Shown here: positions 16,938 to 26,308 of the stretch, piece by piece
Layout: each line of letters starts with the position of its first letter
Numbering within the stretch: position 1 is the stretch's first letter
Notes under the pieces: model-generated
Seen by the model: the letters and a program-made list of their open reading frames with translations, nothing else
Database searches by the model: none
What the model was told of the DNA's origin: nothing
Made by a program: the position numbers and the translations under genes
Source of the DNA: Gammaproteobacteria bacterium
GTDB taxonomy: Bacteria; Pseudomonadota; Gammaproteobacteria; UBA6429; Thiohalophilaceae
Assembly: GCA_029881995.1 (NCBI GenBank)
Contig: JAOULO010000023.1
Location: 1 to 50,327 of the forward strand
Reading direction: 5' to 3'
DNA length: 50,327 bases

Positions 16938-18230
16938 ATTAATCATATAGTTCCCGTTATTCCCCGTCCTGAACACTCGATTTCGAGATCCAATATCAGT
17001 GAGAGTGCACTGAAGGTGCTCTATCGCCTTAAAAAAGCCGGTTATGAGTCCTATCTGGTGGGTGGAGGTGTAAGAGACCTGCTATTGGGCGGTAAACCAA
17101 AAGATTTTGATATCGCGACTGATGCCTTGCCAGAGCAGATTAAATCCCTGTTTGGTAATAGTCGAATTATCGGGCGTCGATTCAAGCTGGTTCATGTGCG
17201 TTTTGGTAGAGAAATTATTGAAGTTGCGACCTTTCGTTCTCACCATGAACAGGCTGAAACCGATGAACAGGGCATGATGGAGGACGGTTTAATTATCCGG
17301 GACAATGTTTATGGGACCCTTGAAGAGGATGCCTTCCGCCGGGACTTCACCGTTAATGCATTGTATTACAATATCGCAGATTTCTCAGTCATCGATTACA
17401 CACAGGGTATGGTGGATCTAAAAAATCGAACCCTGAGAATGATCGGCAAAACAGAAGTTCGCTTACAGGAAGACCCTGTTCGGATGTTACGCGCCATTCG
17501 ATTTGCTGCAAAGCTGGGGTTTCATCTTGAAGACAGTTTGAAAAATGAAATTCAGACTCAGGGTGAAAGACTTGATATGGTACCTGCAGCCAGGCTATTT
17601 GATGAAATACTGAAATTATTCATGTCCGGACATGCGGCACAAACTTTCCAGCTGTTAATGGAATTTAATCTTTTCCCTCATTTATTTCTACAGACCCATG
17701 ATTGTATGAAGGGTAACAATGAGTATGTGCAAGAATTTGTTCTACAGGGATTGGTAAACACAGATAAACGAATCGCTGAAGAAAAACCCGTTACACCTGC
17801 CTTTTTATTTGCTGTTTTACTGTGGCCTGCTGTTGCCAGACATAAAGCATCCTTACTGGACTCAGGACTGAGTCCTCTTCAATCTTTGCTGGTGGCTGGT
17901 AGAGATATTATTAGTGAACAAATCCCTCAGGTGGCAATTCCAAAACGATTTCGACAGATGATGATCGACATATGGGTGTTCCAGGCAAGGCTGGAACAGA
18001 GAAGGGGTAAGCGGCCGGTCAGGCTGGTTACCCACCCCAGGTTCAGGGCGGCCTATGACTTTATGCTATTACGCAATCAGGCTGGTGAGAACATACAGGA
18101 GTTATGCGACTGGTGGACCCATTTTCAGGAAGCCAATGAGGGTGAGAGGCATCTCATGTGTAAAGCACAAGGAGGAAAAAAGAAGCACCGGAGAACGCGT
18201 CCAGGTAAAAATACCTCACCCGATACTTAA
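16938..18230 (+). CDS. pcnB: Poly(A) polymerase I, apparent AUU start codon
   Basis: PcnB adds 3' poly(A) tails that promote RNA decay. The nucleotidyltransferase core is clear: YLVGGGVRDLLLGGKPKDFD (GG and DxD), EEDAFRRDFTVNALYY, the RNA-binding REDPVRMLRAIRFAAKLG-type helix and a basic C-terminal tail (GGKKKHRRTRPGK). The family N terminus IPRPEHSISRSNIS is encoded upstream of GTG 17016, but between the in-frame TGA (16923-16925) and that GTG there is no ATG, GTG or TTG. ATT 16938, nine bases after GAAGG, is the best start (430 aa). E. coli pcnB is known to start at AUU. folK begins 1 bp after its stop. Confidence 0.88.
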   Translation: MNHIVPVIPRPEHSISRSNISESALKVLYRLKKAGYESYLVGGGVRDLLLGGKPKDFDIATDALPEQIKSLFGNSRIIGRRFKLVHVRFGREIIEVATFRSHHEQAETDEQGMMEDGLIIRDNVYGTLEEDAFRRDFTVNALYYNIADFSVIDYTQGMVDLKNRTLRMIGKTEVRLQEDPVRMLRAIRFAAKLGFHLEDSLKNEIQTQGERLDMVPAARLFDEILKLFMSGHAAQTFQLLMEFNLFPHLFLQTHDCMKGNNEYVQEFVLQGLVNTDKRIAEEKPVTPAFLFAVLLWPAVARHKASLLDSGLSPLQSLLVAGRDIISEQIPQVAIPKRFRQMMIDIWVFQARLEQRRGKRPVRLVTHPRFRAAYDFMLLRNQAGENIQELCDWWTHFQEANEGERHLMCKAQGGKKKHRRTRPGKNTSPDT

Positions 18231-18231
18231 T

Positions 18232-18723
18232 ATGAGAGGGGTTTGTGTATATATAGGTATAGGGAGTAATCTGGATAATCCTCAGAATCAGGTTACTTCA
18301 GCCATCCATGAACTGGCCCAGATTCCGGCCATCCAGCAAATCACAGCATCTCCTCTTTACAGCAGTACACCCATGGGCCCCCAGGATCAGCCTGACTATG
18401 TCAATGCAGTGGTAGAGATACATACCACTCTTGAGCCACTGGAATTGCTGGATCAACTGCAGCAGATTGAAGCTGAGCATGGACGTATTAGAACAACGTT
18501 TCGCTGGGGCGCCAGAACCCTTGATCTCGATATTCTTCTGTATGGTGAAGAAATAATCAATTTAGCCAGATTGGAAGTACCTCATCCAGGACTACATGAA
18601 CGGGCCTTTGTCCTGTATCCTTTATATGAAATAAACCCAAATTTGAGTATTCCAGGCAGGGGCAAATTGGATGAATTGCTGGAAAAATGTCCTGCGGATG
18701 AGTTGAAAAAAATAATAATATGA
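18232..18723 (+). CDS. folK: 2-amino-4-hydroxy-6-hydroxymethyldihydropteridine pyrophosphokinase
   Basis: FolK transfers pyrophosphate from ATP to the hydroxymethylpterin, preparing it for dihydropteroate synthase in folate synthesis. The 163-residue protein has YIGIGSNLDNP at the N terminus, YSSTPMGPQDQPDYVNAV and the signature RWGARTLDLDILLYG, with the HPGLHERAFVLYPL tail. The frame is open upstream inside pcnB, but homology starts at ATG 18232, one base after the pcnB stop. Its TGA overlaps the next ATG by four bases (ATGA), so translation is coupled to the kinase gene. Confidence 0.95.
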   Translation: MRGVCVYIGIGSNLDNPQNQVTSAIHELAQIPAIQQITASPLYSSTPMGPQDQPDYVNAVVEIHTTLEPLELLDQLQQIEAEHGRIRTTFRWGARTLDLDILLYGEEIINLARLEVPHPGLHERAFVLYPLYEINPNLSIPGRGKLDELLEKCPADELKKIII

Positions 18724-19367
18724 AATCCCCACACGATTTTATTGTCATTGAAGGACCCTTGGGGGTCGGAAAGACCACCCTGGCCCACAGCTTGTCATCA
18801 TCCTTCAATTCGGATTTGCTGCTGGAAGATGCGGATGACAATCCATTTATGGAGCGGTTTTACAAAGAGCCGCAAAATGTTGCCTTACAGACACAGCTAT
18901 TTTTTCTTTTTCAGCGGGCAAAACAGATTGAAGAACTCAAACAGTCAGATATGTTTCAGCCAGTACGGGTTGCCGATTTTATCCTGGAAAAAGATCGCCT
19001 CTTTGCTGAACTAACACTGGATGAGGAGGAATTTAAGCTTTATGATCAGGTCTATCATCACCTGGCACTGGATGCACCGATTCCAGATCTGGTCATCTAT
19101 CTACAGGCACCGGTTGAGGTACTGTTAAAGCGCGTCGCAAAACGGGGACGCAGATACGAACAGCCAATGTCAGGTGAGTATCTTCAACGTTTGAATGAAG
19201 CTTATACCCGATTCTTCTATAATTACAACGCATCACCTCTTTTGATTGTCAATGCAGCAGAAATAGATTTTGCAGACAACGAAGAGGATTACCAGATGAT
19301 ACTTGACTATGTCTGCCAGATTAAAAGTGGTCGACATTATTTAAATCCAAGCCAGGTAACGATTTAA
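18720..19367 (+). CDS. Deoxynucleoside kinase family protein
   Basis: A 215-residue P-loop kinase of the deoxyadenosine/deoxyguanosine kinase family. Visible motifs are the Walker A GPLGVGKTTLA (residues ~9-19), the substrate-helix stretch DNPFMERFYKEP, the conserved VADFILEKDRLFAELTL around residues 81-97 (in place of the usual DRS motif), and the LID-like RGRRYEQPM near 140. Genes of this family often sit between folK and panB in gammaproteobacteria. The physiological substrate is unclear; nucleoside salvage is the family role. It overlaps folK by four bases and lies 3 bp before panB. Confidence 0.87.
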   Translation: MKSPHDFIVIEGPLGVGKTTLAHSLSSSFNSDLLLEDADDNPFMERFYKEPQNVALQTQLFFLFQRAKQIEELKQSDMFQPVRVADFILEKDRLFAELTLDEEEFKLYDQVYHHLALDAPIPDLVIYLQAPVEVLLKRVAKRGRRYEQPMSGEYLQRLNEAYTRFFYNYNASPLLIVNAAEIDFADNEEDYQMILDYVCQIKSGRHYLNPSQVTI

Positions 19368-19370
19368 CCA

Positions 19371-20192
19371 ATGAGCACACGGCCCACTACGACTACCGAA
19401 AAAATCACTGTAACTTCTCTGCTAAAACTGAAGCAATCAGGGGAGAAGTTCACCATGTTAACGGCCTATGATGCCAGTTTTGCTTCTGTTATCGATCAGG
19501 CAGGAGTGGATATTGTTTTAGTTGGTGATTCTCTGGGTATGGTGATCCAGGGACATGACAGCACTATACCGGTTTCAGTTGATGATGTTTTATACCATAC
19601 TCAATGTGTCAGTAAGGTATGCCAGCGAGCCATGGTGATGGCGGATATGCCGTTCATGAGTTTTCGTGATGTTCCCTTGGCCCTTGAAAATGCCACACGG
19701 TTTTTGCAGGAGGGTGGGGCCTCAGCAGTAAAACTGGAAGGGGGAGGGCATGTCCTGCCCGTTGTAGAAGCACTGGCAAAGTATGGTATCCCTGTATGTG
19801 CCCATCTCGGGTTACAGCCACAGTATGTTAATAAACTGGGTGGCTACCGAGTTCAGGGTCGTGATAAAGGAGCGGCCAGGCATATGTTGCACGAAGCGAA
19901 GATCATGCAGGAAAGTGGTGCTGACATGTTATTACTGGAATGTATACCCTCTGATCTTGCCAGCGAGATCAGTCAGTCACTGTCAATACCAACGATTGGC
20001 ATTGGGGCGGGTCAACATTGCGATGCACAGGTACTGGTGTTGTATGATTTACTGGGAATTTCCTTTGGCAAGGTACCTAAATTTGCCAAAGACTTTCTGG
20101 CTGAATCCGATTCTATCCAGGCTGCAGTGGCAGCGTATGTGAAGGATGTTAAGTCAGGGGTATTTCCAGCAGCCGAGCACACCTTTAACTGA
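19371..20192 (+). CDS. panB: 3-methyl-2-oxobutanoate hydroxymethyltransferase
   Basis: PanB transfers a one-carbon unit from methylene-tetrahydrofolate to ketoisovalerate, giving ketopantoate. At 273 aa it has TAYDASFASVIDQAGVD, LVGDSLGMVIQGHDSTIPV (metal-binding Asp), MPFMSF and VKLEGG, then HLGLQPQ and PTIGIGAG near the C terminus, all diagnostic. It lies 3 bp after the kinase gene and 17 bp before panC, in a pantothenate operon. The folate cofactor links it to the upstream folK. Confidence 0.97.
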   Translation: MSTRPTTTTEKITVTSLLKLKQSGEKFTMLTAYDASFASVIDQAGVDIVLVGDSLGMVIQGHDSTIPVSVDDVLYHTQCVSKVCQRAMVMADMPFMSFRDVPLALENATRFLQEGGASAVKLEGGGHVLPVVEALAKYGIPVCAHLGLQPQYVNKLGGYRVQGRDKGAARHMLHEAKIMQESGADMLLLECIPSDLASEISQSLSIPTIGIGAGQHCDAQVLVLYDLLGISFGKVPKFAKDFLAESDSIQAAVAAYVKDVKSGVFPAAEHTFN

Positions 20193-20209
20193 TTCAAAGT
20201 TCTTAATCT

Positions 20210-21058
20210 ATGTCAGTCCAGATCATTACTTCTATTGAAGACATGCAAACAATTTCAAGTCGGTGGCGGCTTGATGGCTTTCGTATTGGTTTTGTTCCCA
20301 CCATGGGTAATCTCCATGAAGGCCATTTACGTTTGGTAGAAAAGGCAAAACAAAATGTAGACAAGGTAGTCATCAGTATATTTGTAAATCCTTTGCAGTT
20401 TGGCCCTAATGAGGATTTTGAGAAATACCCACGTACCCTTGATGCAGATATCGAGAAACTGCAGTCGCTGTCTGTGGATGCGGTTTTTGCACCAGATGAG
20501 AAAAGCTTTTATCGTAATGACAAGGACAAAATGACTTATGTAGAGGTCCCTGGTCTATCAGATATCCTTTGTGGTGCTTCACGCCCTGGACATTTCCGAG
20601 GCGTTACCACCGTGGTAAATAAGCTATTCAATATTGTACAAGCCGACATTGCGGTTTTTGGTAGCAAGGATTACCAGCAGCTAACAATAATTCGTCAGAT
20701 GGTCGAAGAACTGGCCATGCCTGTAAAAATCATTGGCATGGATACTGTACGTGAAATAGATGGTCTGGCCATGAGTTCACGAAATCGTTACCTTAGCACC
20801 GAACAACGAAATATTGCACCAAAGCTTTACCAATGTTTGCAGTCGATGCGGCAGGTCATTCGGGAAGATGAACAGGATTTAACAAAACTTGTTACAGAAT
20901 ACAAAAAGGTATTGCTAAAAGATGGATTCCAGATTGACTATTTGGAAATTCGAGATGCCCATAGCTTTCAATCAATAGAAGAACCAAGTGAAAATATGGT
21001 CATATTAACCGCTGTCTGGCTAGGTGATACTCGCTTAATCGATAATATCCTTGTCTAG
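20210..21058 (+). CDS. panC: Pantothenate synthetase
   Basis: PanC ligates pantoate and beta-alanine with ATP. The 282-residue protein shows the HIGH-like VPTMGNLHEGHLRLVEKAK, SIFVNPLQFGPNEDFEKYPRT, GASRPGHFRGVTTVVNKLFNIV, FGSKDYQQL and the KMSKS-like MSSRNRYLS. All expected ATP- and pantoate-binding segments are intact. Ketopantoate reductase (panE/ilvC) is not in the window. Confidence 0.97.
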   Translation: MSVQIITSIEDMQTISSRWRLDGFRIGFVPTMGNLHEGHLRLVEKAKQNVDKVVISIFVNPLQFGPNEDFEKYPRTLDADIEKLQSLSVDAVFAPDEKSFYRNDKDKMTYVEVPGLSDILCGASRPGHFRGVTTVVNKLFNIVQADIAVFGSKDYQQLTIIRQMVEELAMPVKIIGMDTVREIDGLAMSSRNRYLSTEQRNIAPKLYQCLQSMRQVIREDEQDLTKLVTEYKKVLLKDGFQIDYLEIRDAHSFQSIEEPSENMVILTAVWLGDTRLIDNILV

Positions 21059-21135
21059 ATGACGCGTTGGTAGGTGGCATCGTCACAGTGGCGTGGTAAA
21101 ATACTTCATATCAGAAAAATTGCAGGATAAATTTG

Positions 21136-21516
21136 ATGTTGACGACTATGCTAAAGACCAAGTTACACCGTGTCACGGTCACTCACTCTGAGTTGGAATA
21201 TGAAGGCTCTTGCGCAATTGATGGCAAATTGCTGGATACATCCGGCATTAGAGAATATGAGCAAATTGAGATCTATAACATCACCAATGGCGAGCGTTTT
21301 ACAACTTATGCGATTCGTGCCGAGGAAAATTCCGGTGTTATCTCCGTCAATGGGGCGGCTGCACACAAAGCCAGTCCTGGCGATATGATTATAATCTGTG
21401 CTTATGTTGGATTGAGTCAACAGGAATTACTCAGCTTTAAACCTACGTTGGTTTATGTAGATGAGAAAAACGCTATCACTCATACCAGTAATACCATCCC
21501 TGTACAGGCAGCATGA
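21136..21516 (+). CDS. panD: Aspartate 1-decarboxylase (pyruvoyl-dependent)
   Basis: PanD makes beta-alanine for PanC. The proenzyme is cleaved between Gly24 and Ser25 to create the pyruvoyl group; YEGSCAID is present with exactly that numbering when ATG 21136 is used, giving 126 aa as in E. coli. A TTG at 21133 is in frame but lacks homology support; AGGA lies upstream. Other conserved text includes [10 protein letters not shown] and [17 protein letters not shown] terminator follows 28 bp after the stop. Confidence 0.96.
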   Translation: MLTTMLKTKLHRVTVTHSELEYEGSCAIDGKLLDTSGIREYEQIEIYNITNGERFTTYAIRAEENSGVISVNGAAAHKASPGDMIIICAYVGLSQQELLSFKPTLVYVDEKNAITHTSNTIPVQAA

Positions 21517-21543
21517 TTTAATTAGTAAAGTCAGTAAACAATA

Positions 21544-21570
21544 AAAAGGGGAGCATTGCTCCCTTTTTTG
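21544..21570. terminator. Bidirectional terminator between panD and ppc
   Basis: Stem GGGAGC / GCTCCC with an ATT loop, preceded by an A run and followed by a T run (AAAAAGG...CTTTTTT). It has a U tract on both strands, so it can end both the plus-strand panD transcript and the minus-strand ppc transcript. Confidence 0.9.
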
Positions 21571-21585
21571 TTTGACTGGTAAATG

Positions 21586-24432
21586 CTAGCCAGTATTTCT
21601 CATTCCTGCGGCAATGGCATTAATACTACGCAATAATGGATCCAGCCAGACCTCACGTTGTTCTTCTGTCAGACTTTCATCACGATAACGTTTCAGGAGC
21701 ATTAACTGAATCTGATTAAGTGGATCAAGATAAGGATCGCGACGCCCGAGTGATATTGCAAGACGAGGGGTTTCACCCATGAGTGTATCAATCTCTGCGA
21801 TATTAAAAACACTCTGTACTGTTTGAATATATTCACCAGCAATCATTTCATAGATATTCGAAGCAGATTTTTGATCCTTGCACAGCTCCACATAAGTACG
21901 AGCGATGCCCATCTCAGCTTTAAACAGGGCCATTTGAGAGTTACTTAGCAGGGCACGAAAATAGGGCCAGGCCTTGTACATCGCCCTTAATTTGGTGAGT
22001 TTGTCATGATCATCACCACACCAGTTTTTGAGCGCAGTCCCAATACCATACCAGGCGGGAAGGGTGTGACGTGACTGGGCCCAACCAAATACCCAACCAA
22101 TCGCCCTGACTGAACCCTTGGATCGGTCAGTTTTCTTTCTGTGTGAAGGTCGGGAGCCAATATTCATTAAGGCAATTTCACTGACCGGTGTGGCTTCATA
22201 GAAGTAATCAAGGAAGCCGGGGGTTTTATCAGTCAGAGTTCGATAGCTGTGTTCACCCAGCTTGGTGAGTTCAGACATAATCTGTTTAAACTCTTCCGGG
22301 TCAGGCTCAGGTGGAGAAATAATATTACGACTGGCTTTTAGCAGACCGGTTATACCCATGGTTAACTCAAAGGTGGCCGTCGATGGATTGCCATACTTAT
22401 AAGATAACACTTCACCTTGTTCGGTAAATTTAATTTCACCGTGAACGGTACCGGTAGGTTGCGACAGGATAGCGTCACGTGTTGGGCCACCACCGCGACC
22501 AATTGTTCCGCCTCGACCGTGGAATAAACGACACTTGATGTGCCTGGATTTAGTTAATGAGGTTATCTGCTGTTGTGCCTTATACAGGTTCCAGCCGGAA
22601 GCGAGGATGCCACCGTCTTTACAAGAGTCAGAATAGCCCAACATGACTTCCTGAGTATTGCCAGAGGCTTTGAGCAGTTGAGCATAAGTGTTGTTGTCGA
22701 GGAGACGTGTCATGACCGGTTCAATGTGCTCCAGGTCATTAACCGTTTCGAACAGAGGAGAAATCCGAACATTACAGAACCACTGATCATCTTTTTTCCC
22801 GGCAAGTCCTGCTAGCCAACCCAGGAACATTACTTCCATCACATGGCTGGCCTCATGAGTCATGGAGATGACGTAGTTACCAAAGGCATTCTTACTGACT
22901 TCATCACGCATCCTGACCATCACCCGGCATAATTCGATGGTTTCCTGAGACATTTCGCTCAAAGATGAGGCGTCAAATTCAGGTCGATCCGATTCAATAT
23001 ACTTGGCCAGCAGTGCAAGGCGCTCATCTTCTCCCAGGCTTTGGTAATCAGTTCCATCAAGTTGTTTCAGTACTTCTGTGACAGTGTTGGTGTGGATGGT
23101 GGATTCCTGACGGACATCCAGTTGCACCAGATAAAAACCAAAAGACTCGGCCACTCGGATAAAGTCCTGCAGTTCACCACTGGCGACATTGGTGTCACCA
23201 TGGCTGATGAGAGAGTCACGAATCAGGTACAGGTCATTAAACAGTTCTTCTTCATCTTTGTAGCCGTAATTATTTGATGAGGGTGTTTGACCTTCCAGCA
23301 GAGCATCATAGTGGCTTAGATTACATTTCAGTCGCCAGTTCATTAAAAGGAGCTTACGGCGATAGGGTTCATATTTGAATCTATCAGGGTTGCCGTCAAA
23401 GGCTATAGCAAAGTTTTTTTCATCACGAGACAGGCTATCCATAAATGCCTTGCTTGGCTGACAAAGCTTAATAGAGTGGGACAGGATATGGCCCAGTCGC
23501 GCAGCACGGATCACATATTCCTGGGTAGCCTCGCGGGCCTGCATACGCAGGGCTGTAACAGTCGTTTCGGGCTTAACAAAGGGATTACCATCTCGGTCAC
23601 CACCAATCCAGGAACCAAAGCGTATAAAGCTGGGGACAGTGATACCTGGCAAATGCCCATCGGGTTTGCCATAGACACGATGTATGGCTCGCTCCATACG
23701 TCGGTAGGTTGTAGGGACTGCCTTAAATAGACTATTACGGAAGTAGAACAGGCCATTTTTGACCTCATCAATGACTTCAAGTTTGCGCGAACGCACTTCA
23801 TTGGTTTTGTAAAGGATCTGTATGTGGCGTTCCAGCTGTTCAATTACGGCCTCTTTTTCCAGAGGACTGATCTGATTGCTATCCAGTTTTTCACTGATCA
23901 TGTAAATGCGGCGCAACTCTTCCAGGACTGAACGGCGTTTTGCTTCTGTCGGATGGGCGGTGATGACAGGGATATAGGCCAGTTGATGCAGCATCTCCTG
24001 CAATTGATTGGAAGTGATACCCATTTCCTGCATTTCACGCAGAGTTTCATCGTAGGAACCTGGCCAGTCAGCACTGGTCCGTTTTTCTGCCTTACGACGT
24101 AGCTGGTGCAGGTGAGATTCTTCAGCAATGTTAACCAGACCAAAATAGATACTGAAGGCACGTATTACATGGGATAGTGTTTCTGCATCCAGGGACTCCA
24201 CCAGCTTGTTTAACTGTTGACGCTTACGAAAACTTTCAGTTTTCCTAAGGCTGATATGGCCTTTACGCAGGGTCTCCACAGCCGCAAATACACGCTGCCC
24301 GGCATGATTAAGAAGAACTTTTCCAAGGATATTGCCAAACAACTTGACCCGCGTCCGCAAAGGCTTGTCAACAGCTGATTTAACAGTGGGCAGGGTACGT
24401 CGATAGGGGAGATGCTTGATTTCTGCGCTCAT
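21586..24432 (-). CDS. ppc: Phosphoenolpyruvate carboxylase
   Basis: Ppc carboxylates PEP with bicarbonate to oxaloacetate, replenishing the TCA cycle. The 948-residue protein carries the catalytic His motif VITAHPTEAKRRSV near residue 155, GSWIGGDRDGNPFV, the second signature VMLGYSDSCKDGGILASGWNLYKAQ near 595, FHGRGGTIGRGGGP, and the C-terminal MRNTG. Standing between two opposing units, it has its own promoter region in the 192-bp gap to pgi, where a perfect TATAAT occurs on the minus strand. Confidence 0.97.
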   Translation of the reverse strand: MSAEIKHLPYRRTLPTVKSAVDKPLRTRVKLFGNILGKVLLNHAGQRVFAAVETLRKGHISLRKTESFRKRQQLNKLVESLDAETLSHVIRAFSIYFGLVNIAEESHLHQLRRKAEKRTSADWPGSYDETLREMQEMGITSNQLQEMLHQLAYIPVITAHPTEAKRRSVLEELRRIYMISEKLDSNQISPLEKEAVIEQLERHIQILYKTNEVRSRKLEVIDEVKNGLFYFRNSLFKAVPTTYRRMERAIHRVYGKPDGHLPGITVPSFIRFGSWIGGDRDGNPFVKPETTVTALRMQAREATQEYVIRAARLGHILSHSIKLCQPSKAFMDSLSRDEKNFAIAFDGNPDRFKYEPYRRKLLLMNWRLKCNLSHYDALLEGQTPSSNNYGYKDEEELFNDLYLIRDSLISHGDTNVASGELQDFIRVAESFGFYLVQLDVRQESTIHTNTVTEVLKQLDGTDYQSLGEDERLALLAKYIESDRPEFDASSLSEMSQETIELCRVMVRMRDEVSKNAFGNYVISMTHEASHVMEVMFLGWLAGLAGKKDDQWFCNVRISPLFETVNDLEHIEPVMTRLLDNNTYAQLLKASGNTQEVMLGYSDSCKDGGILASGWNLYKAQQQITSLTKSRHIKCRLFHGRGGTIGRGGGPTRDAILSQPTGTVHGEIKFTEQGEVLSYKYGNPSTATFELTMGITGLLKASRNIISPPEPDPEEFKQIMSELTKLGEHSYRTLTDKTPGFLDYFYEATPVSEIALMNIGSRPSHRKKTDRSKGSVRAIGWVFGWAQSRHTLPAWYGIGTALKNWCGDDHDKLTKLRAMYKAWPYFRALLSNSQMALFKAEMGIARTYVELCKDQKSASNIYEMIAGEYIQTVQSVFNIAEIDTLMGETPRLAISLGRRDPYLDPLNQIQLMLLKRYRDESLTEEQREVWLDPLLRSINAIAAGMRNTG

Positions 24433-24463
24433 AGTTCCAACAGGTTTTTACAAAAGGCCGCAT

Positions 24464-24469
24464 ATTATA
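24464..24469 (-). promoter_or_regulatory. Candidate -10 box for ppc
   Basis: The minus strand reads TATAAT at 24469-24464, 32 bp upstream of the ppc start codon. No good -35 hexamer lies 16-18 bases away, so this rests on the -10 alone. Confidence 0.4.
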
Positions 24470-24624
24470 CCCGGCAGAACCATCGAGATCGCCCCTTGAC
24501 AGAGAAAAATTAATCAAATCAGCTGCTTCATCCTGATTGGCTAAATGACAAAATTAGGGAATATTGGCATTTCTCGCTACAATTCGCGTAGAAGAAAAAC
24601 GAAATTAATAACTAAGGTATTCCT

Positions 24625-26280
24625 ATGTCATTATTGACTGACTCACCAGTCTGGCAATCATTGCAAGACCATTACCAAACCATAAAAGACCAGCATTTAA
24701 GGGAGATGTTCTCAGCTGATCCCAGTCGTTTCGATAAGTTTTCCATTAAGTTAAATGACATATTGTTTGATTATTCCAAGCATCGCATTACAGATGAAAC
24801 CATGAATCAGTTGTGTGAGTTGGCAAGGTCAACAAATGTGGAAGACTGGATTCAACGAATGTTTCAGGGTGAGAAAATTAATCATACCGAGAACCGTGCT
24901 GTGTTGCATGTGGCACTCCGGAACATGAGTGAGCAAGTAATCAAAGTTGATAACAAAAATGTCATGCCAGAAGTCCATGCAGTACGTGAGCAGATGCGAG
25001 CGCTTAGTGAAGCGGTTCGTACTCGTCAGTGGCGTGGTTTTACCGGCCAGCCTATTACTGATGTTGTTAACATTGGTGTTGGGGGCTCTGACCTTGGACC
25101 GGTTATGGCAACGGAGGGACTTAAACCTTATGCCATTCATGATCTTGGAATACATTTTGTTTCCAATGTAGATGAAAATCATATCTGGGATACACTGGAA
25201 CCTCTAAAACCAGAAACCACCCTGTTTATTATTGTCTCCAAAAGTTTTACTACCCAGGATACACTGGTAAATGCCAATACTGCTCGAGACTGGTTTCTTA
25301 AAACCGCTGAGGATGAGTCGGTTTTAGCCAGGCATTTCGTTGCGGTAACCGATAATGTTTCGGCAGCAACCGGTTTTGGTATTGGTGAGAAAAATATCTT
25401 CAGAATGTGGGACTGGGTTGGCGGTCGCTACTCCCTGTGGTCTGCAGTTGGTCTTTCCACTGCGATTGCCGTTGGCATGGATCATTTTGAGGAAATGCTA
25501 CAGGGTGCTCATGAAATGGATGAGCATTTCAGGACTGCACCACTTGAAAAGAATATCCCAGTAGTCATGGCACTATTAGGTATCTGGTATAACAATTTTT
25601 TTAATACCCAGACCTATGCCGTATTGCCCTATGACCAGCATCTTCGCTATCTCCCAGCCTATTTACGGCAGGCCGATATGGAAAGCAATGGTAAAAGCAG
25701 GGATCGTTATGGTGAGCAGGTGGATTACAGTACCGGGCCGGTCATCTTTGGACAGTTGGGAATAACTGGTCAGCATGCCTTCTATCAGTTGATGCATCAG
25801 GGCACCAAGTTAATCCCGGCAGATATCATTGCACCTGTGACCAGTCATCATTGTATCCGAGAGCATCACCGTATTCTGATGTCTAATGTCTTTGCTCAGA
25901 CCGAAGCCTTTATGAAAGGAAAAACGGAAGATGAAGCCAGAGCTGAACTCAAGGCAGAGGGACTTTCTGGAGAAGACCTGGAAAACATGCTGCCCTATAA
26001 ATTTTTCCCAGGCAACAAACCGACTTCAACCATCCTTTTTAAAACCCTGACACCCAAAACCCTGGGTTCAATTATTGCGATGTACGAACATAAAATCTTT
26101 GTACAGGGCATTATCTGGAATATTAATTCCTATGACCAATGGGGTGTGGAGTTAGGTAAACAACTGGCAAAAAATATCCTGCCTGAGCTGGAAGGTGATG
26201 TTGAGATCAGCAACCATGATTCATCCACCAATGGCTTGATCAATTATTACAAAGGCCTGAGGCCTAAAAGAGATGGTTAG
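24625..26280 (+). CDS. pgi: Glucose-6-phosphate isomerase
   Basis: Pgi interconverts glucose 6-phosphate and fructose 6-phosphate. At 551 aa it has the normal bacterial length. Visible signatures are DVVNIGVGGSDLGPVMATE near residue 146, VSKSFTTQDTL, WDWVGGRYSLWSAVGLS, PAYLRQADMESNGKS (catalytic-region Glu) and the C-terminal WNINSYDQWGVELGKQLAK with the conserved Lys. It stands alone between the ppc promoter region and the tRNA-Leu repeat region. No terminator with a T run follows; the palindrome array at 26309-26419 comes next. Confidence 0.97.
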   Translation: MSLLTDSPVWQSLQDHYQTIKDQHLREMFSADPSRFDKFSIKLNDILFDYSKHRITDETMNQLCELARSTNVEDWIQRMFQGEKINHTENRAVLHVALRNMSEQVIKVDNKNVMPEVHAVREQMRALSEAVRTRQWRGFTGQPITDVVNIGVGGSDLGPVMATEGLKPYAIHDLGIHFVSNVDENHIWDTLEPLKPETTLFIIVSKSFTTQDTLVNANTARDWFLKTAEDESVLARHFVAVTDNVSAATGFGIGEKNIFRMWDWVGGRYSLWSAVGLSTAIAVGMDHFEEMLQGAHEMDEHFRTAPLEKNIPVVMALLGIWYNNFFNTQTYAVLPYDQHLRYLPAYLRQADMESNGKSRDRYGEQVDYSTGPVIFGQLGITGQHAFYQLMHQGTKLIPADIIAPVTSHHCIREHHRILMSNVFAQTEAFMKGKTEDEARAELKAEGLSGEDLENMLPYKFFPGNKPTSTILFKTLTPKTLGSIIAMYEHKIFVQGIIWNINSYDQWGVELGKQLAKNILPELEGDVEISNHDSSTNGLINYYKGLRPKRDG

Positions 26281-26286
26281 ATTAAA

Positions 26287-26308
26287 TGCTAGCCGAGGTC
26301 GGACTCGA
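26287..26308 (-). repeat. Partial duplicate of the tRNA-Leu 3' end (att-like direct repeat, outer copy)
   Basis: Twenty-two bases repeat the 3' end of the tRNA-Leu gene (26447-26468) with a single mismatch, which lies in the CCA position. The copy contains the acceptor 3' strand and half of the T arm, and lies 160 bp beyond the intact gene in the same orientation. This is the pattern left when an element integrates into a tRNA 3' end. Confidence 0.75.

Noticed and set aside
17016-18230. Starting pcnB at GTG 17016
   Set aside because: The conserved N-terminal residues (IPRPEHSIS) are encoded in frame upstream, and no ribosome site precedes the GTG.
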